From: Geomonas propionica
GTDB lineage: Bacteria; Desulfobacterota; Desulfuromonadia; Geobacterales; Geobacteraceae
Direction of reading: 5' to 3'
Length of the DNA: 64,000 bases
Assembly (NCBI RefSeq): GCF_016458235.1
Contig: NZ_JAEMHK010000001.1
Location: forward strand, 62,001 to 126,000
The stretch's first letter is position 1; each line of letters begins with the position of its first letter. The notes beneath the pieces were generated by a model. That model did no database searches. It was not told where the DNA came from and worked only from the letters and a program-made list of their open reading frames with translations. Of this stretch, positions 1-8,584 are shown piece after piece. A program made the position numbers and the translations under genes.

Positions 1-2242
1 TGTTCTTTTGCATCTTGGCGATCAGCTTGAGGTCGGAGGGGTCCTGCACCAGCTGGCCGGACATCTCCTCCATGCGGCGACGCATGAAGTACTCGGTTCC
101 CGGCTCCTCTATGGCGACGCCCCAGGTCCGGATCTGGCTCACGATCCTGCGCACTTGGTCCGCGTCCACCTCGTCCTCACTCATGGCGTGCCTGAGCGCC
201 TCGTTGAGCGCCGGTTGCGCCACGGCCATGAATATGTGCGGCACCGGGACCCGGGTCTCCTTGACGAACTCCATGAGCGGCCGGCTGCGCTCGTACATCT
301 CCTGGTAGCTCGCGATCTCGTCCTCCATGTTCTGCCGGATGATCTGGTTGATGATCTTGCGCTGCTCGTCGCTGAAGAGGTTAATCAAGGAGAAGCTGTG
401 GGTGCCGAAGTGGTTGTCCATCAGGGTGACCAGGTCGGTGTAGAGCCCCTTGTCGAAGGCTCCGCTCATCTCCTCGCGCAGGGTGGCATAGTCGCCGGCG
501 TCGCACACCTCCTTGACGCCCCCCTTGAAGTCGTGGCTGCCGATGCGCATGACGCAGAAGGTGAGGCAGGTCTCCTCCTCGGCGATCTCGCTGGCGATGT
601 GGATGCGCCCCATGGCCATGACCGCGTCCGGGGTGGAGAGCTTGGTGTACTCTTCCTTGGCGATGGCGTAGCAGTAGATCTGGGAGTGCTCCTCGTACTC
701 CTCGTAAAGCGAGCTGAAAGCGTAGTGGGCGCCGACCTTGACTAAGTCGAGCCGGATCGGGAGCACGAAGTTCTGGTAGATCCAGAGCCCGTCGTGGTGG
801 TCCGGGATGTTGCTCTTTGCCTCCTTGAGCCGGTCAAGGAAAGCCTTTTCCACGTTGCCTTCGGCGAGCCCTTCCGAGAGTTGCAGCGCGCGGCTCGCGT
901 AGTCAATCACCTGCACCGTCTCCAGGCCGGAGAGTTCGTCAAAGAACCAGCCGCAGCTCGTGTACATGAGCATGGCGTGACGCTGCATCTCCAGCATCTT
1001 GAGCGCCATGATCTTCTCGTCCTTGGAAAGCTCGCGCGAGGCGTGCTGGGCCAGGAAGCGCTCCGCCTGCTCCATGCCACGGTCCAGGATCACCTCGATG
1101 TAGGCGTCGCGGGCCTGCCAGGGATCGTTGAAGAGCTCGCGCCCCTTTTGCTCGAAGGTCTTGGCGAGCCGGTCCCGCAGCCAGTCCAGCGAGGCGCGCA
1201 GCGGGGTGCGCCACTGCTGATTCCACCCCTGGATGCCGCCCGAGCAGCCGCAGTCGCTGTTCCAACGCTCCACGCCGTGGGCGCAGCTCCAGGAGGTGCG
1301 TTCGCGGATCATGACCTCCATGGCGGGGGGGCACAGTTCCAGGTATTCGCCGTAGTTGGTGAGGCGCGCCAGGTTGTTCCCCTCGATGTGGTTCAGGCAG
1401 GCGGCCAGTGCCATATCCCCGAACTTCTGGTGGTGGCCGTAGGTCTCGCCGTCTGTGGCGATGTGCATCAGTTGCGGCCAGTCCCGGTCCTCCGTGAAGC
1501 CGCCGACGAGCCGCCCGGCGAGGGCTTCGCCGCTGTCCAGCAGGTTCTCGAAGGCGACCGCCCGGGATATGGGGCCGTCGTAGAAAAACAGGGTGATGGA
1601 ACGCCCGGAAGGGAGCTTGCAGAGGTAGGCCCGGGTCGGATCGATCTCGGCCTCGGTCCACTCCTCGGCCCCCAGCGCGCGGTAGGCCCCCGCCTGGTGC
1701 GGGGCGAGCACGGTGTACTTGACCCCCTGCTCGGCCAGTATCGCCAGGGTTTCCAGATCGACTGCGGTCTCCGCGAGCCACATCCCCTCGGGAAAGCGGC
1801 CGAAGCGTTTCTGGAAGTCGGCGATGCCCCACACCACTTGGGTGCGCTTGTCGCGCGCGTTGGCAAGCGGCATGATCATGTGGTTGTAGACCTGGGCGAT
1901 GGCCGAGCCGTGGCCGGAGCGCCATTCCATGCTCTGCTTGTCCGCGGCCAGGATGGCGTTGTAGATGTTGGGGGCAGCCAGTTCCATCCAGGAAAGGACG
2001 GTGGGGCCGAAGTTGAAGCTGATCTTGGCGTAATTGCTGGTGATGTCCATGACGCGGCTGTCGCCGTCCAGGATGCGCGAGGCCGAGTTGGAGGCGTAGC
2101 ACTCGGCCGTGATGCGCTCGTTCCAGTCATGGTAGGGGAAGGCGGAATCCTGTATCTCCACCGCCTCCAGCCACGGGTTTTCCCGGGGAGGCTGGTAAAA
2201 GTGTCCGTGAATGCAAACGAAACGCTCCTTAGCTGGCTCCAT
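1..2242 (-). CDS. GH57 family glycoside hydrolase with DUF3536 (3' end cut by window)
   Basis: About 747 residues are visible and the C-terminus lies beyond the left edge. The N-terminus carries the GH57 hallmark HGHFYQPPRENPW. Further in are WLAETAVD (about residue 150), with the Glu that serves as nucleophile in GH57, and ATDGETYGHH (about residue 262), with the likely acid/base Asp. The rest matches the DUF3536 architecture of Geobacter-type GH57 proteins, thought to act on alpha-glucans. The ATG at 2242 follows a GGAGGAG ribosome site and overlaps the treZ 3' end by 14 bp, so the two genes are co-transcribed and probably work together on glycogen or maltodextrin turnover. Substrate is inferred from family and neighbour only. 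No frameshift is seen; long opposite-strand ORFs here are shadows. Confidence 0.88.
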   Translation of the reverse strand, partial: MEPAKERFVCIHGHFYQPPRENPWLEAVEIQDSAFPYHDWNERITAECYASNSASRILDGDSRVMDITSNYAKISFNFGPTVLSWMELAAPNIYNAILAADKQSMEWRSGHGSAIAQVYNHMIMPLANARDKRTQVVWGIADFQKRFGRFPEGMWLAETAVDLETLAILAEQGVKYTVLAPHQAGAYRALGAEEWTEAEIDPTRAYLCKLPSGRSITLFFYDGPISRAVAFENLLDSGEALAGRLVGGFTEDRDWPQLMHIATDGETYGHHQKFGDMALAACLNHIEGNNLARLTNYGEYLELCPPAMEVMIRERTSWSCAHGVERWNSDCGCSGGIQGWNQQWRTPLRASLDWLRDRLAKTFEQKGRELFNDPWQARDAYIEVILDRGMEQAERFLAQHASRELSKDEKIMALKMLEMQRHAMLMYTSCGWFFDELSGLETVQVIDYASRALQLSEGLAEGNVEKAFLDRLKEAKSNIPDHHDGLWIYQNFVLPIRLDLVKVGAHYAFSSLYEEYEEHSQIYCYAIAKEEYTKLSTPDAVMAMGRIHIASEIAEEETCLTFCVMRIGSHDFKGGVKEVCDAGDYATLREEMSGAFDKGLYTDLVTLMDNHFGTHSFSLINLFSDEQRKIINQIIRQNMEDEIASYQEMYERSRPLMEFVKETRVPVPHIFMAVAQPALNEALRHAMSEDEVDADQVRRIVSQIRTWGVAIEEPGTEYFMRRRMEEMSGQLVQDPSDLKLIAKMQKN

Positions 2243-4124
2243 GGTCTCCTCCTGAAAGATTGGTGCTGTAGACCACCACGCTGAATGGGTTGATCCTGAT
2301 CATGCTCCTTTGGTTGCCGTCCGTACCCCCGACTTCCACCAACTCCGGTGCCTCCTCTCCCGGCCCGCGCCACTGCTGGGCAGAGGAGTCGAGCACCCGC
2401 TGCCAGTTACCCGGCGGCAGGGCGAGGGGAACCTCCTGCTGGATGTTGCTGAAACTGAGCAGGCAGAGCACCGAGTTGTCCCCACTCCACCTCCTCAGGA
2501 AGAGGATCTTCTGTTCGGGGAGCCCCGAGACCGCCATGGCGTCTCGCTGGAACACCTGCAACGCCGGGAGGCTTTTGCGCAGCGCGAAGAGCTGCTTGTA
2601 GAAGGCGAGGATGACGGCCTGCTCCCCCTCCTTCGGGGTCGCCACGTCGATGATGGACTCCTCGAAGGTGGCCTCGGCCGCCGGGTCCGGGATATCCCCC
2701 TCGCAGATGCCCGAGGCGTGCTCCTCGTGCTTTCCCTTGCGCACCATGTCCACCAGCTCGGCGTCGGTGTGGTCGATGAAGTAGTGGAACGGGGCGCGCT
2801 CGCCGTATTCCTCTCCCATGAAGAGCAGCGGCAGGTAGGGGGACAAGATCACGGTCGCCGCCGCCAGGAGCAGCTGGTTCAGCGGGAGCGTCGCGCTCAG
2901 CCGGTCACCGCACTTGCGGTTGCCGACCTGGTCGTGGTTCTGCGAGAAGACCACGAACTGCGATCCCGGGTGGTTCTCGGTCGGTCCCCCGTGGCGCCGC
3001 CTGCGGTACCGGGAGTACTGGCCGGTATAGACGAAAGCCTCCTCGAAGGCCTTCTGCAACTGGCTGAACTGGCCGAAGTCTTCGTAGTAGCCGGTCACCT
3101 CGCCGGTGAGGAGGGCGCGCAGCGCGTGGTGGAAGTTGTCGCACCACTGGGCATCGAGACCGAAGCCGCACTTGTCTGGGGAATTAATGAGACGCACATC
3201 GTTGGTGTCGTTCTCGGCGAAGAGGTGGATCTGCCGCCCCAGCCGTTCCCGGTGCTGGTGTATCTCGTCGGCCAGACGGCGCAAGAGGGGCTTCGGGGTC
3301 TGGTCGAAGATCCAGTCCACCGCGTCCAGGCGCAGGGCATCGAAGCGGAACTCGGTGATCCAGTACGCGGCGTTGGTCAGAAAGTACTCCAGGACCGGGT
3401 CGCTGTCGGCGTCGTCCAGGTTGATGGCCCGTCCCCAAGGCGTGCGGTACTTGTTGGTGAAGTAGGGGCCGAAGTCGTCGAGATAGCAGCCTTCCGGGCC
3501 GAAGTGGTTGTAAACCACGTCCAGCACCACGGCGAGCCCCTTCCTGTGGCAGGCGTTCACCAGCCTCCTTAGCCCTTCCGGGCCGCCGTAGTTGCTCTGC
3601 GGCGCGAAGTGGTACACGCCGTCGTAGCCCCAGTTGCGCTTGCCCGGGCACTGTGATACCGGCATCAGCTCTAGAGCGGTGATGCCCAGGTCGACCAGGT
3701 AGTCGAGGTGCTGGATCACGGCCTCGAAGGTCCCTTCCCTCGTGAAGGTGCCGACGTGGATTTCGTAGATGCGGTACCGCTCCAGCGGGATCCCCTGCCA
3801 CCCCTCTTCGGTCCACAGGAACTGCTCCGGGTCGACCACCTGGGAAGGTTCGTGAACGCCGTCCGGCTGGAAGCGGGAGACCGGGTCTGGAAAGGTCCTG
3901 CCTGAGTCGAGCTGGTAGAGATAGCGGTCGCCGTCCGCGACGCCGGGAACGGTTATTGAGTAATAGCCCTTCCCCTCCGGCTGCATGGCCACCGTTCCCG
4001 TCGCCTTACCGGAGAGAATCAGGACGTTCACCGCCTTGGACTTGGGGGCCCAGACCCGGAACTGCGTCCCCCCTTCCTTCAAGACCGTTGCCCCCAGTTC
4101 GACGCGCCAGCCACCCGCTACCAT
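2229..4124 (-). CDS. treZ: Malto-oligosyltrehalose trehalohydrolase
   Basis: 631 residues. An N-terminal early-set beta domain (GTQFRVWAPKSKAVNVLI) is followed by a GH13 barrel with TreZ-typical blocks: YEIHVGTFTREGTF, NWGYDGVYHFAP, VVLDVVYNHFGPEG, RFDALRLDAVDWI (nucleophile Asp about residue 265) and LFAENDTND (catalytic Glu about residue 303). TreZ hydrolyses the terminal maltooligosyl-trehalose made by TreY, releasing trehalose in the cytoplasm, so a role in osmotic or desiccation protection is likely. The ATG at 4124 has GGAGGT a few bases upstream. It is first gene of the pair with GH57-DUF3536. TreY is not in the window and may lie to the left. Glycogen branching enzyme is less likely given the TreZ-specific motifs. 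Confidence 0.93.
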   Translation of the reverse strand: MVAGGWRVELGATVLKEGGTQFRVWAPKSKAVNVLILSGKATGTVAMQPEGKGYYSITVPGVADGDRYLYQLDSGRTFPDPVSRFQPDGVHEPSQVVDPEQFLWTEEGWQGIPLERYRIYEIHVGTFTREGTFEAVIQHLDYLVDLGITALELMPVSQCPGKRNWGYDGVYHFAPQSNYGGPEGLRRLVNACHRKGLAVVLDVVYNHFGPEGCYLDDFGPYFTNKYRTPWGRAINLDDADSDPVLEYFLTNAAYWITEFRFDALRLDAVDWIFDQTPKPLLRRLADEIHQHRERLGRQIHLFAENDTNDVRLINSPDKCGFGLDAQWCDNFHHALRALLTGEVTGYYEDFGQFSQLQKAFEEAFVYTGQYSRYRRRRHGGPTENHPGSQFVVFSQNHDQVGNRKCGDRLSATLPLNQLLLAAATVILSPYLPLLFMGEEYGERAPFHYFIDHTDAELVDMVRKGKHEEHASGICEGDIPDPAAEATFEESIIDVATPKEGEQAVILAFYKQLFALRKSLPALQVFQRDAMAVSGLPEQKILFLRRWSGDNSVLCLLSFSNIQQEVPLALPPGNWQRVLDSSAQQWRGPGEEAPELVEVGGTDGNQRSMIRINPFSVVVYSTNLSGGDHGAS

Positions 4125-4195
4125 AAACCACCTCCGCCAGCCATAACCGCTCCCTTCATGAGCCCCTCACACCTAACATAAAAAAATACTAACCA

Positions 4196-4223
4196 AAGAT
4201 ACATTAGTGAGTGTTCATGTCAA
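4196..4223 (-). promoter_or_regulatory. Predicted sigma70 promoter for treZ operon
   Basis: Reading the minus strand, a perfect -35 TTGACA (4218-4223) and a -10-like TATCTT (4196-4201) are separated by 16 bp. This leaves a 5' UTR of roughly 65 nt before the treZ ATG. Confidence 0.5.
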
Positions 4224-4279
4224 CGTGCCACGAGACGCTGCTTTGCAGAAGATGAGTACCGTCCGGCGCGTTGTTAATG

Positions 4280-4310
4280 AAAAAGAGCCCGGATCCGTCG
4301 GACCCGGGCT
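4280..4310 (-). terminator. Rho-independent terminator (distal of a tandem pair)
   Basis: On the minus strand AGCCCGG and CCGGGCT form a stem (outer arms 4286-4292 and 4304-4310, with further inner pairing) followed by TTTTT. It lies beyond a first terminator at 4401-4433, so transcripts from the ferritin-like gene meet two stops before the treZ promoter. Confidence 0.7.
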
Positions 4311-4339
4311 GCTAGTATCGAATCTGCTCAGGAACTCTT

Positions 4340-4370
4340 GGCTCCCCCTCCCGCAAGGGGCGGGGGCTGC
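4340..4370. repeat. Dispersed GC-rich palindromic repeat, copy 1
   Basis: CTCCCCCTCCCGCAAGGGG and neighbouring bases form a short C-run/G-run hairpin. Closely similar cores recur near 22433, 25152, 25376, 49200 and 55545. The rest of the 360-bp gap (4125-4483) holds only terminators and the treZ promoter. Confidence 0.6.
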
Positions 4371-4400
4371 AGCCGGCCCGGAGTTCCCCGAGGAAGGGGC

Positions 4401-4433
4401 AAAAAAAAGGCCGGCACCGCGGGGGCCGGCCTT
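4401..4433 (-). terminator. Rho-independent terminator of the ferritin-like gene
   Basis: On the minus strand AAGGCCGGC pairs with GCCGGCCTT and is followed by a run of T. It sits about 50 bp downstream of the stop codon at 4484. Confidence 0.85.
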
Positions 4434-4483
4434 CAGTGGTTTTCGTTGTCAATTGTCCACTGTCAATTGCCCATAGCCTTCCT

Positions 4484-4924
4484 CTACTTGCGTAGGGTGG
4501 GGATCGCCTCGCGGATGAAGGAGAGGTGACGTTGTTCATCCGCGAAGTTGGCGCGCACGATCGCCGAGATGTCCACGGGGAAGTCGAGCTGGGATGCCGC
4601 CTCGTAGCGGCTGGTGGTGAGGCGCTCGTTGCTTTCCATCGCCTCCAGCGCGCCTTTAGAGCCGGTCAGGCTGCGCAGGGCCGTGAAGCCGGAGATCAGG
4701 AACCCCTTGAAGTCCGAGGTCAGCTCCGGGGGGGTCCCGCCCAGCTCCAGCATCTTCGCGGAGAGGAGATCGATGTGCTTGCGGTGGTCCGCCTGGAATT
4801 GGATCAGCTTGTCCTTGATGACCACCTCGTTCACGTTTTTGATGGCCTGGTCATAGGCGTGAGTAGCATCCACGTCGAGCTGGATCAGTTTTTCCAAGTG
4901 GTCGAGAATGTCGTCTCTGTTCAT
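4484..4924 (-). CDS. Ferritin-like DUF2383 (PA2169-type) four-helix protein
   Basis: 146 residues, all-helical by composition, resembling the PA2169/DUF2383 family of ferritin-like four-helix-bundle proteins. Candidate metal-site features are DVDATHAYDQAI (residues about 17-28), QADHRKHIDLL (about 44-54) and a late FADEQRHLSFIREAI helix. These Glu/His-rich helices fit a di-iron ferritin-like fold, but whether metal is bound cannot be told. The family is often linked to general stress. It is transcribed alone, with its own strong terminator downstream. The start ATG at 4924 has a GGAGGAAC-type site just upstream. Function remains unknown. Confidence 0.75.
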   Translation of the reverse strand: MNRDDILDHLEKLIQLDVDATHAYDQAIKNVNEVVIKDKLIQFQADHRKHIDLLSAKMLELGGTPPELTSDFKGFLISGFTALRSLTGSKGALEAMESNERLTTSRYEAASQLDFPVDISAIVRANFADEQRHLSFIREAIPTLRK

Positions 4925-5030
4925 GCGTTCCTCCAGATAAGCTTAGGTATTTGTTCGCACGCGGCGCATGGCCACGGGTAAACCTTCTCCCCTCCTTCAG
5001 TCAGCATGACGCGCCGATAACATGACGACC

Positions 5031-5198
5031 TTACTCCTCCCGCATCTTCTCGATCAGGCCCCAGTCATGGCCCGTCGACTTGTGGTGGTTCTCCCCCGCC
5101 TCGCGTGCCATCTCCCTGCTGCTCAACCAATCCGTTATAGCGCCACAGCCGTCCTTGCAGTCGGGCAGGTAGATGTACTTAGTGTAGTCGAAGTCCAT
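5031..5198 (-). CDS. Small hypothetical protein (55 aa)
   Basis: I place the start at the ATG at 5198 (MDFDYTKYIYLPDCK...) because it has AGGAGGCGCT immediately upstream; an upstream in-frame ATG at 5255 has no such site and would run into the preceding small gene's 3' end. The product is 55 residues, soluble and acidic/His-containing, with two cysteines in PDCKDGCG that could bind a metal or form a disulphide. No domain is recognised. It lies 25 bp downstream of another small gene on the same strand (5224-5403), so the two are probably co-transcribed. Confidence 0.6.
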   Translation of the reverse strand: MDFDYTKYIYLPDCKDGCGAITDWLSSREMAREAGENHHKSTGHDWGLIEKMREE

Positions 5199-5223
5199 GT
5201 AGCGCCTCCTCTCCGGCTGGTCG

Positions 5224-5403
5224 TTAGCTGCAGTCCTCCGCCCACAGGCAGCCACCTTGGCCGCACTGTGATGACTGCCCCGAATCGAAACACGCGATAT
5301 TCCCTTCTTTGCTTTGGATCAGGCGAATCAGTTCGCCTTTTTTCAGCTTGCCGCAGGAGATGTCCATCCTCTGGGCTATTTCCTTAATGTCCTGGACCTT
5401 CAT
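5224..5403 (-). CDS. Small SAP/Rho-N-like protein (59 aa)
   Basis: A 59-residue reading frame starting at ATG 5403 behind GAAAGGAGAAGAAGC, an excellent ribosome site, and ending at TAA 5224. The N-terminal 33 residues (MKVQDIKEIAQRMDIS, then GKLKKGELIRLIQ) read as the helix-turn-helix of a SAP or Rho-N-terminal domain, a small nucleic-acid-binding fold. The tail is Cys-rich: Cys38, Cys47, Cys52 and Cys58 in a Gly/Gln/Ser stretch (QCGQGGC) that might hold a metal. Such proteins are frequent in Geobacter-type genomes. It is divergent from ligD across a 153-bp gap, which raises a possible link to DNA repair, but that is inference. Confidence 0.75.
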   Translation of the reverse strand: MKVQDIKEIAQRMDISCGKLKKGELIRLIQSKEGNIACFDSGQSSQCGQGGCLWAEDCS

Positions 5404-5556
5404 GCTTCTTCTCCTTTCTAGTGCCCGGTCGGGCTGGATAGGCCAAAATTGGCAACGCCTAATAATCTAGCCGCCGGTCTTCTTTTGTCAATCTCCCGGT
5501 GTCCCACCGCTGTGATAGACTCATGTACTCATGTGCAGCCAAAGGAGGTGTTCTTC

Positions 5557-8226
5557 ATGGGGTTGGAAGAGTATCAGCGCAAGAGGGACCTGAGCAGGAC
5601 GCCGGAGCCGCCGGGGAAAGGTGGCAGGTCCGTGAAGTCGCTGCGTTTCGTGGTCCACAAGCACGCCGCCTCACATCTGCATTACGATTTTCGGCTTGAG
5701 ATGGACGGGGTACTGAAGAGTTGGGCGATACCCACGGGGCCGTCGCTCGATCCAGCAGTGAAGCGGCTGGCCATGATGGTAGAGGACCACCCTTATGAAT
5801 ACGGAGATTTCGAGGGAGTGATCCCGAAGGGGAATTACGGCGCCGGCGAAGTGATCATTTGGGATGCCGGTACCTTCCATGCCGCCGGTAGCGAGGAACC
5901 CGACCAGAGTCTCAAGCTTTTGCGCGAGGGGCTGCAAAAGGGGGATCTGAAGTTCATCCTGCATGGCGAGAAGCTCAACGGCGAGTTTGCCCTAGTGCGC
6001 ATCAAAGGCGACAAGGGGAATTCGTGGCTGCTGATCAAGAAGAAGGACCAGTTTGCCGGCAGCGAGGATGTGACCCTCCAGGAGCGTTCCGTGGTGAGCA
6101 ACGCCACCATAGAGGATGTCCGGGCCGGCAGGATGCCGCAGCGCAAGGCTATCCAGGCGCAGCAGGCTTCCCCCCACCCGGCCTCCCCCCTCCGGTGGGA
6201 GGAGCAACCCGCCCCCCCCACCCAGTCCACTGCTTCAAAAAGTTCCGCCCACTCCACCAGCTCTACAAACTCTCCCGGGTCCACGGTGCCCCCCAGCTCA
6301 CCCATGCCGCGCCGAGTCCCGCCGATGCTGGCAACCTCCGCCGCCGAGGCCTTCGACGACCCGGACTGGCTTTTCGAAATTAAGCTGGACGGCTACCGCA
6401 CCATCGCCGAGGTCGCCAGAGAGGACGTCGCGCTCTACTCGCGCAACAACCTCTCCTTCAGCAAGAAGTTCCCCACCGTGGTCGCTGCCCTGGCCTCGCT
6501 TGGCGTCGAAGCCGTCTTCGACGGCGAGGTGGTGGTTGTGGACGAAACCGGCCGGTCCTATTTCCAACTGCTGCAAAACTACCAGCGCACCGGCCGCGGC
6601 AACATCGCCTACTTCATCTTCGACCTCCTCTACCTCAACGGCGAGGACCTGCGCAACCGGCCGCTTTTGGCCCGCAAGGAGCGACTGCGCGCCCTGCTTC
6701 CCGACCTGCCCGACATCCGCTACAGCGACCACATCATGGAGTCCGGCAAAGACTTCTTCGAACTGGCGCGCCAGAACAACCTTGAGGGCATCCTGGCCAA
6801 ACGCGCCGTGAGCCTGTACCAGGCGGGCAAGAGAAGCAAGGACTGGCTGAAAATTAAGGTACGGTTTCAGCAGGAGGCGGTCATCTGCGGCTTCACCCAG
6901 CCGCGCCGCAGCCGAAAGGGTCTCGGCGCGCTGGTGCTCGGGGTCTACGAGGACGACCGGCTGGTCTGCATCGGCTTTGCCGGAGGGGGCTTCGACGATG
7001 CGGGGCTCAAGGAGATGTACGACCTGCTGCAGCCGCTGTTACAGGAGAAGTCACCCTTCCAGCAGCCGGTGAAATCGGACATGCCGATCACGTGGGTGAG
7101 GCCGGAACTGGTCTGCGAGGTGGAGTTTTCCGAATGGACCGACGAAAACGTGATGCGCCAGCCCATCTACTTGGGACTCAGGGAGGACAAGGACCCGAAC
7201 AGGGTGGTGCGCGAAATGATCGGTTCCGCTCCTCCGCCGCTCCCCGAGCCCGCGACGGAGCCCGAATCCTCACCCCGCCCGCGCCCGGCCGTGCGCCAGA
7301 AAGGGACGAACGGCAAGAAAGGACAGGAGGAAGTGCTGATCCTGAACGGCCACCGGCTCGAACTTTCCAACCTGGACAAGGTGTTCTGGCCGGTGCAGGG
7401 GTACACCAAGGGGGACGTCATCAACTACTACCGCACGGTCGCCCACGCCATGCTCCCCCACCTGGCCGATCGCCCGGAGTCCCTGTACCGCACTCCCAAC
7501 GGGATTAACGAACCTGGCTTTTTCCAGAAAGAGGCGGGCGAACTGCCGCCGTCCTGGATCACCACCCGGGAGATCTACTCCAAGCACGTGGACAAGAACA
7601 TCAAGTTCTTCGTGTGCCAGGACGAGGCGACCCTGATCTACATGGCCAACCTCGGCTGCATCGAGATCAACCCGTGGCTGTCACGCCTGCAGAACCTCGA
7701 CAACCCGGACTACTTCGTGATCGACCTCGACCCGGAGGATATCCCGTTCGCCAAGGTGATCGAGACGGCGCTGGCGGTCCGGGAGGTGCTGGACCGTGCC
7801 GGCGCGGTCAGTTTTCCCAAGACCTCCGGCTCCACCGGGATCCACATCTATGTCCCGCTGGGCGCCAAGTACGACTACGACGCGGCGGGCAATTTCGCCC
7901 AAGTCATCGCCACCCTGGTACACCACAAGGTCCCCGAGTTCACCAGCATCCTGCGCAGCCCCAAGCTGCGCCAGAAAAAGGTCTATCTGGATTTCCTGCA
8001 AAACAAGCCGGGGCAAACGCTGGCTGCCCCCTACAGCATCCGCCCCAGGCCTGGAGCAACCGTGTCGGCGCCGCTCAAATGGGAGGAGGTGAAACCGGGC
8101 CTCGACCCGAGCCAGTTCACCATCACCACCATGCCGGGACGGCTTGAGCACCTGGGCGACCTGTTCGCTGGGGTATTGGGGCCGGGGATCGACCTGGAGC
8201 AGTGCATCGAGAACCTGGAGCGTTGA
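5557..8226 (+). CDS. ligD: ATP-dependent DNA ligase D (phosphoesterase-ligase-polymerase)
   Basis: 889 residues from ATG 5557, chosen because AAAGGAGGTG lies 8 bp upstream; 36 extra in-frame codons upstream lack a site. Domains in order: 3'-phosphoesterase (VVHKHAASHLHYDFRLE, about residues 33-49), ATP-dependent ligase (EIKLDGYR with adenylated Lys about residue 276; CTD with FAGGGFDD), and primase-like polymerase (NLDKVFWP, then VIDLDPED with catalytic acidic residues about residue 723). This is the non-homologous end-joining ligase; it normally acts with Ku, which is not encoded in this window. The linker after the phosphoesterase (about residues 202-250) is low-complexity Pro/Ser/Thr and contains a copy of the dispersed genomic repeat. 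Confidence 0.96.
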   Translation: MGLEEYQRKRDLSRTPEPPGKGGRSVKSLRFVVHKHAASHLHYDFRLEMDGVLKSWAIPTGPSLDPAVKRLAMMVEDHPYEYGDFEGVIPKGNYGAGEVIIWDAGTFHAAGSEEPDQSLKLLREGLQKGDLKFILHGEKLNGEFALVRIKGDKGNSWLLIKKKDQFAGSEDVTLQERSVVSNATIEDVRAGRMPQRKAIQAQQASPHPASPLRWEEQPAPPTQSTASKSSAHSTSSTNSPGSTVPPSSPMPRRVPPMLATSAAEAFDDPDWLFEIKLDGYRTIAEVAREDVALYSRNNLSFSKKFPTVVAALASLGVEAVFDGEVVVVDETGRSYFQLLQNYQRTGRGNIAYFIFDLLYLNGEDLRNRPLLARKERLRALLPDLPDIRYSDHIMESGKDFFELARQNNLEGILAKRAVSLYQAGKRSKDWLKIKVRFQQEAVICGFTQPRRSRKGLGALVLGVYEDDRLVCIGFAGGGFDDAGLKEMYDLLQPLLQEKSPFQQPVKSDMPITWVRPELVCEVEFSEWTDENVMRQPIYLGLREDKDPNRVVREMIGSAPPPLPEPATEPESSPRPRPAVRQKGTNGKKGQEEVLILNGHRLELSNLDKVFWPVQGYTKGDVINYYRTVAHAMLPHLADRPESLYRTPNGINEPGFFQKEAGELPPSWITTREIYSKHVDKNIKFFVCQDEATLIYMANLGCIEINPWLSRLQNLDNPDYFVIDLDPEDIPFAKVIETALAVREVLDRAGAVSFPKTSGSTGIHIYVPLGAKYDYDAAGNFAQVIATLVHHKVPEFTSILRSPKLRQKKVYLDFLQNKPGQTLAAPYSIRPRPGATVSAPLKWEEVKPGLDPSQFTITTMPGRLEHLGDLFAGVLGPGIDLEQCIENLER
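6160..6215. repeat. Dispersed GC-rich repeat inside the ligD linker
   Basis: The C-run/G-run core CCTCCCCCCTCCGGTGGGAG matches the repeats at 13252, 13636 and 13738 closely. Here it is read through in frame as Pro/Ala/Ser-rich linker (HPASPLRWEEQPAPP). Confidence 0.6.
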
Positions 8227-8344
8227 TGAGAAGCGGGGGGACGCGAAGCTAAGAAATTAAAAAAATACAAGATGTAAATCTGCACCTTTCCCATGATACA
8301 CTTTGTTTAAGGAAGTTAATGAGGGTGTGGGGAGGTGAAAGATC

Positions 8345-8521
8345 ATGTTACGTTGGGCCATCATATTCTTCATTATCGCCGTAATTGCTGCCGTGTTCGG
8401 GTTCGGTGGTATTGCAACAGCGGCAGCCGGTATCGCCAAACTTCTCTTCTATCTGTTCTTGGTGGTCGCCGTGGTTATGCTGGTTGCAGGCCTTCTGGCA
8501 GGACGGAGCATTACACGATGA
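8345..8521 (+). CDS. DUF1328 (YtjA-type) small membrane protein
   Basis: 58 residues with two predicted membrane helices: [20 protein letters not shown], then after [13 protein letters not shown] a second helix [16 protein letters not shown]. The sequence closely fits the DUF1328/YtjA family, whose function is unknown and which is often stress induced. GGGAGGTGAAAGATC precedes the ATG at 8345 as ribosome site. The gene is monocistronic with a terminator 25 bp downstream. The preceding 118-bp gap after ligD probably carries its promoter. Confidence 0.85.
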   Translation: MLRWAIIFFIIAVIAAVFGFGGIATAAAGIAKLLFYLFLVVAVVMLVAGLLAGRSITR

Positions 8522-8544
8522 CGTATCTAGCAAGAACTTCAATT

Positions 8545-8567
8545 GAGGCGGCGCAAGCCGCCTTTTT
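8545..8567 (+). terminator. Rho-independent terminator of DUF1328 gene
   Basis: AGGCGGC-GCAA-GCCGCCT stem-loop followed by TTTTTG, 24 bp after the stop codon. Confidence 0.88.
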
Positions 8568-8584
8568 GTTTGTCCGTAACTCCC

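Noticed and set aside
4215-4235. TGGCAC-like sigma54 -24 element upstream of treZ
   Set aside because: No -12 TTGC at the required spacing; a sigma70 promoter explains the region better.
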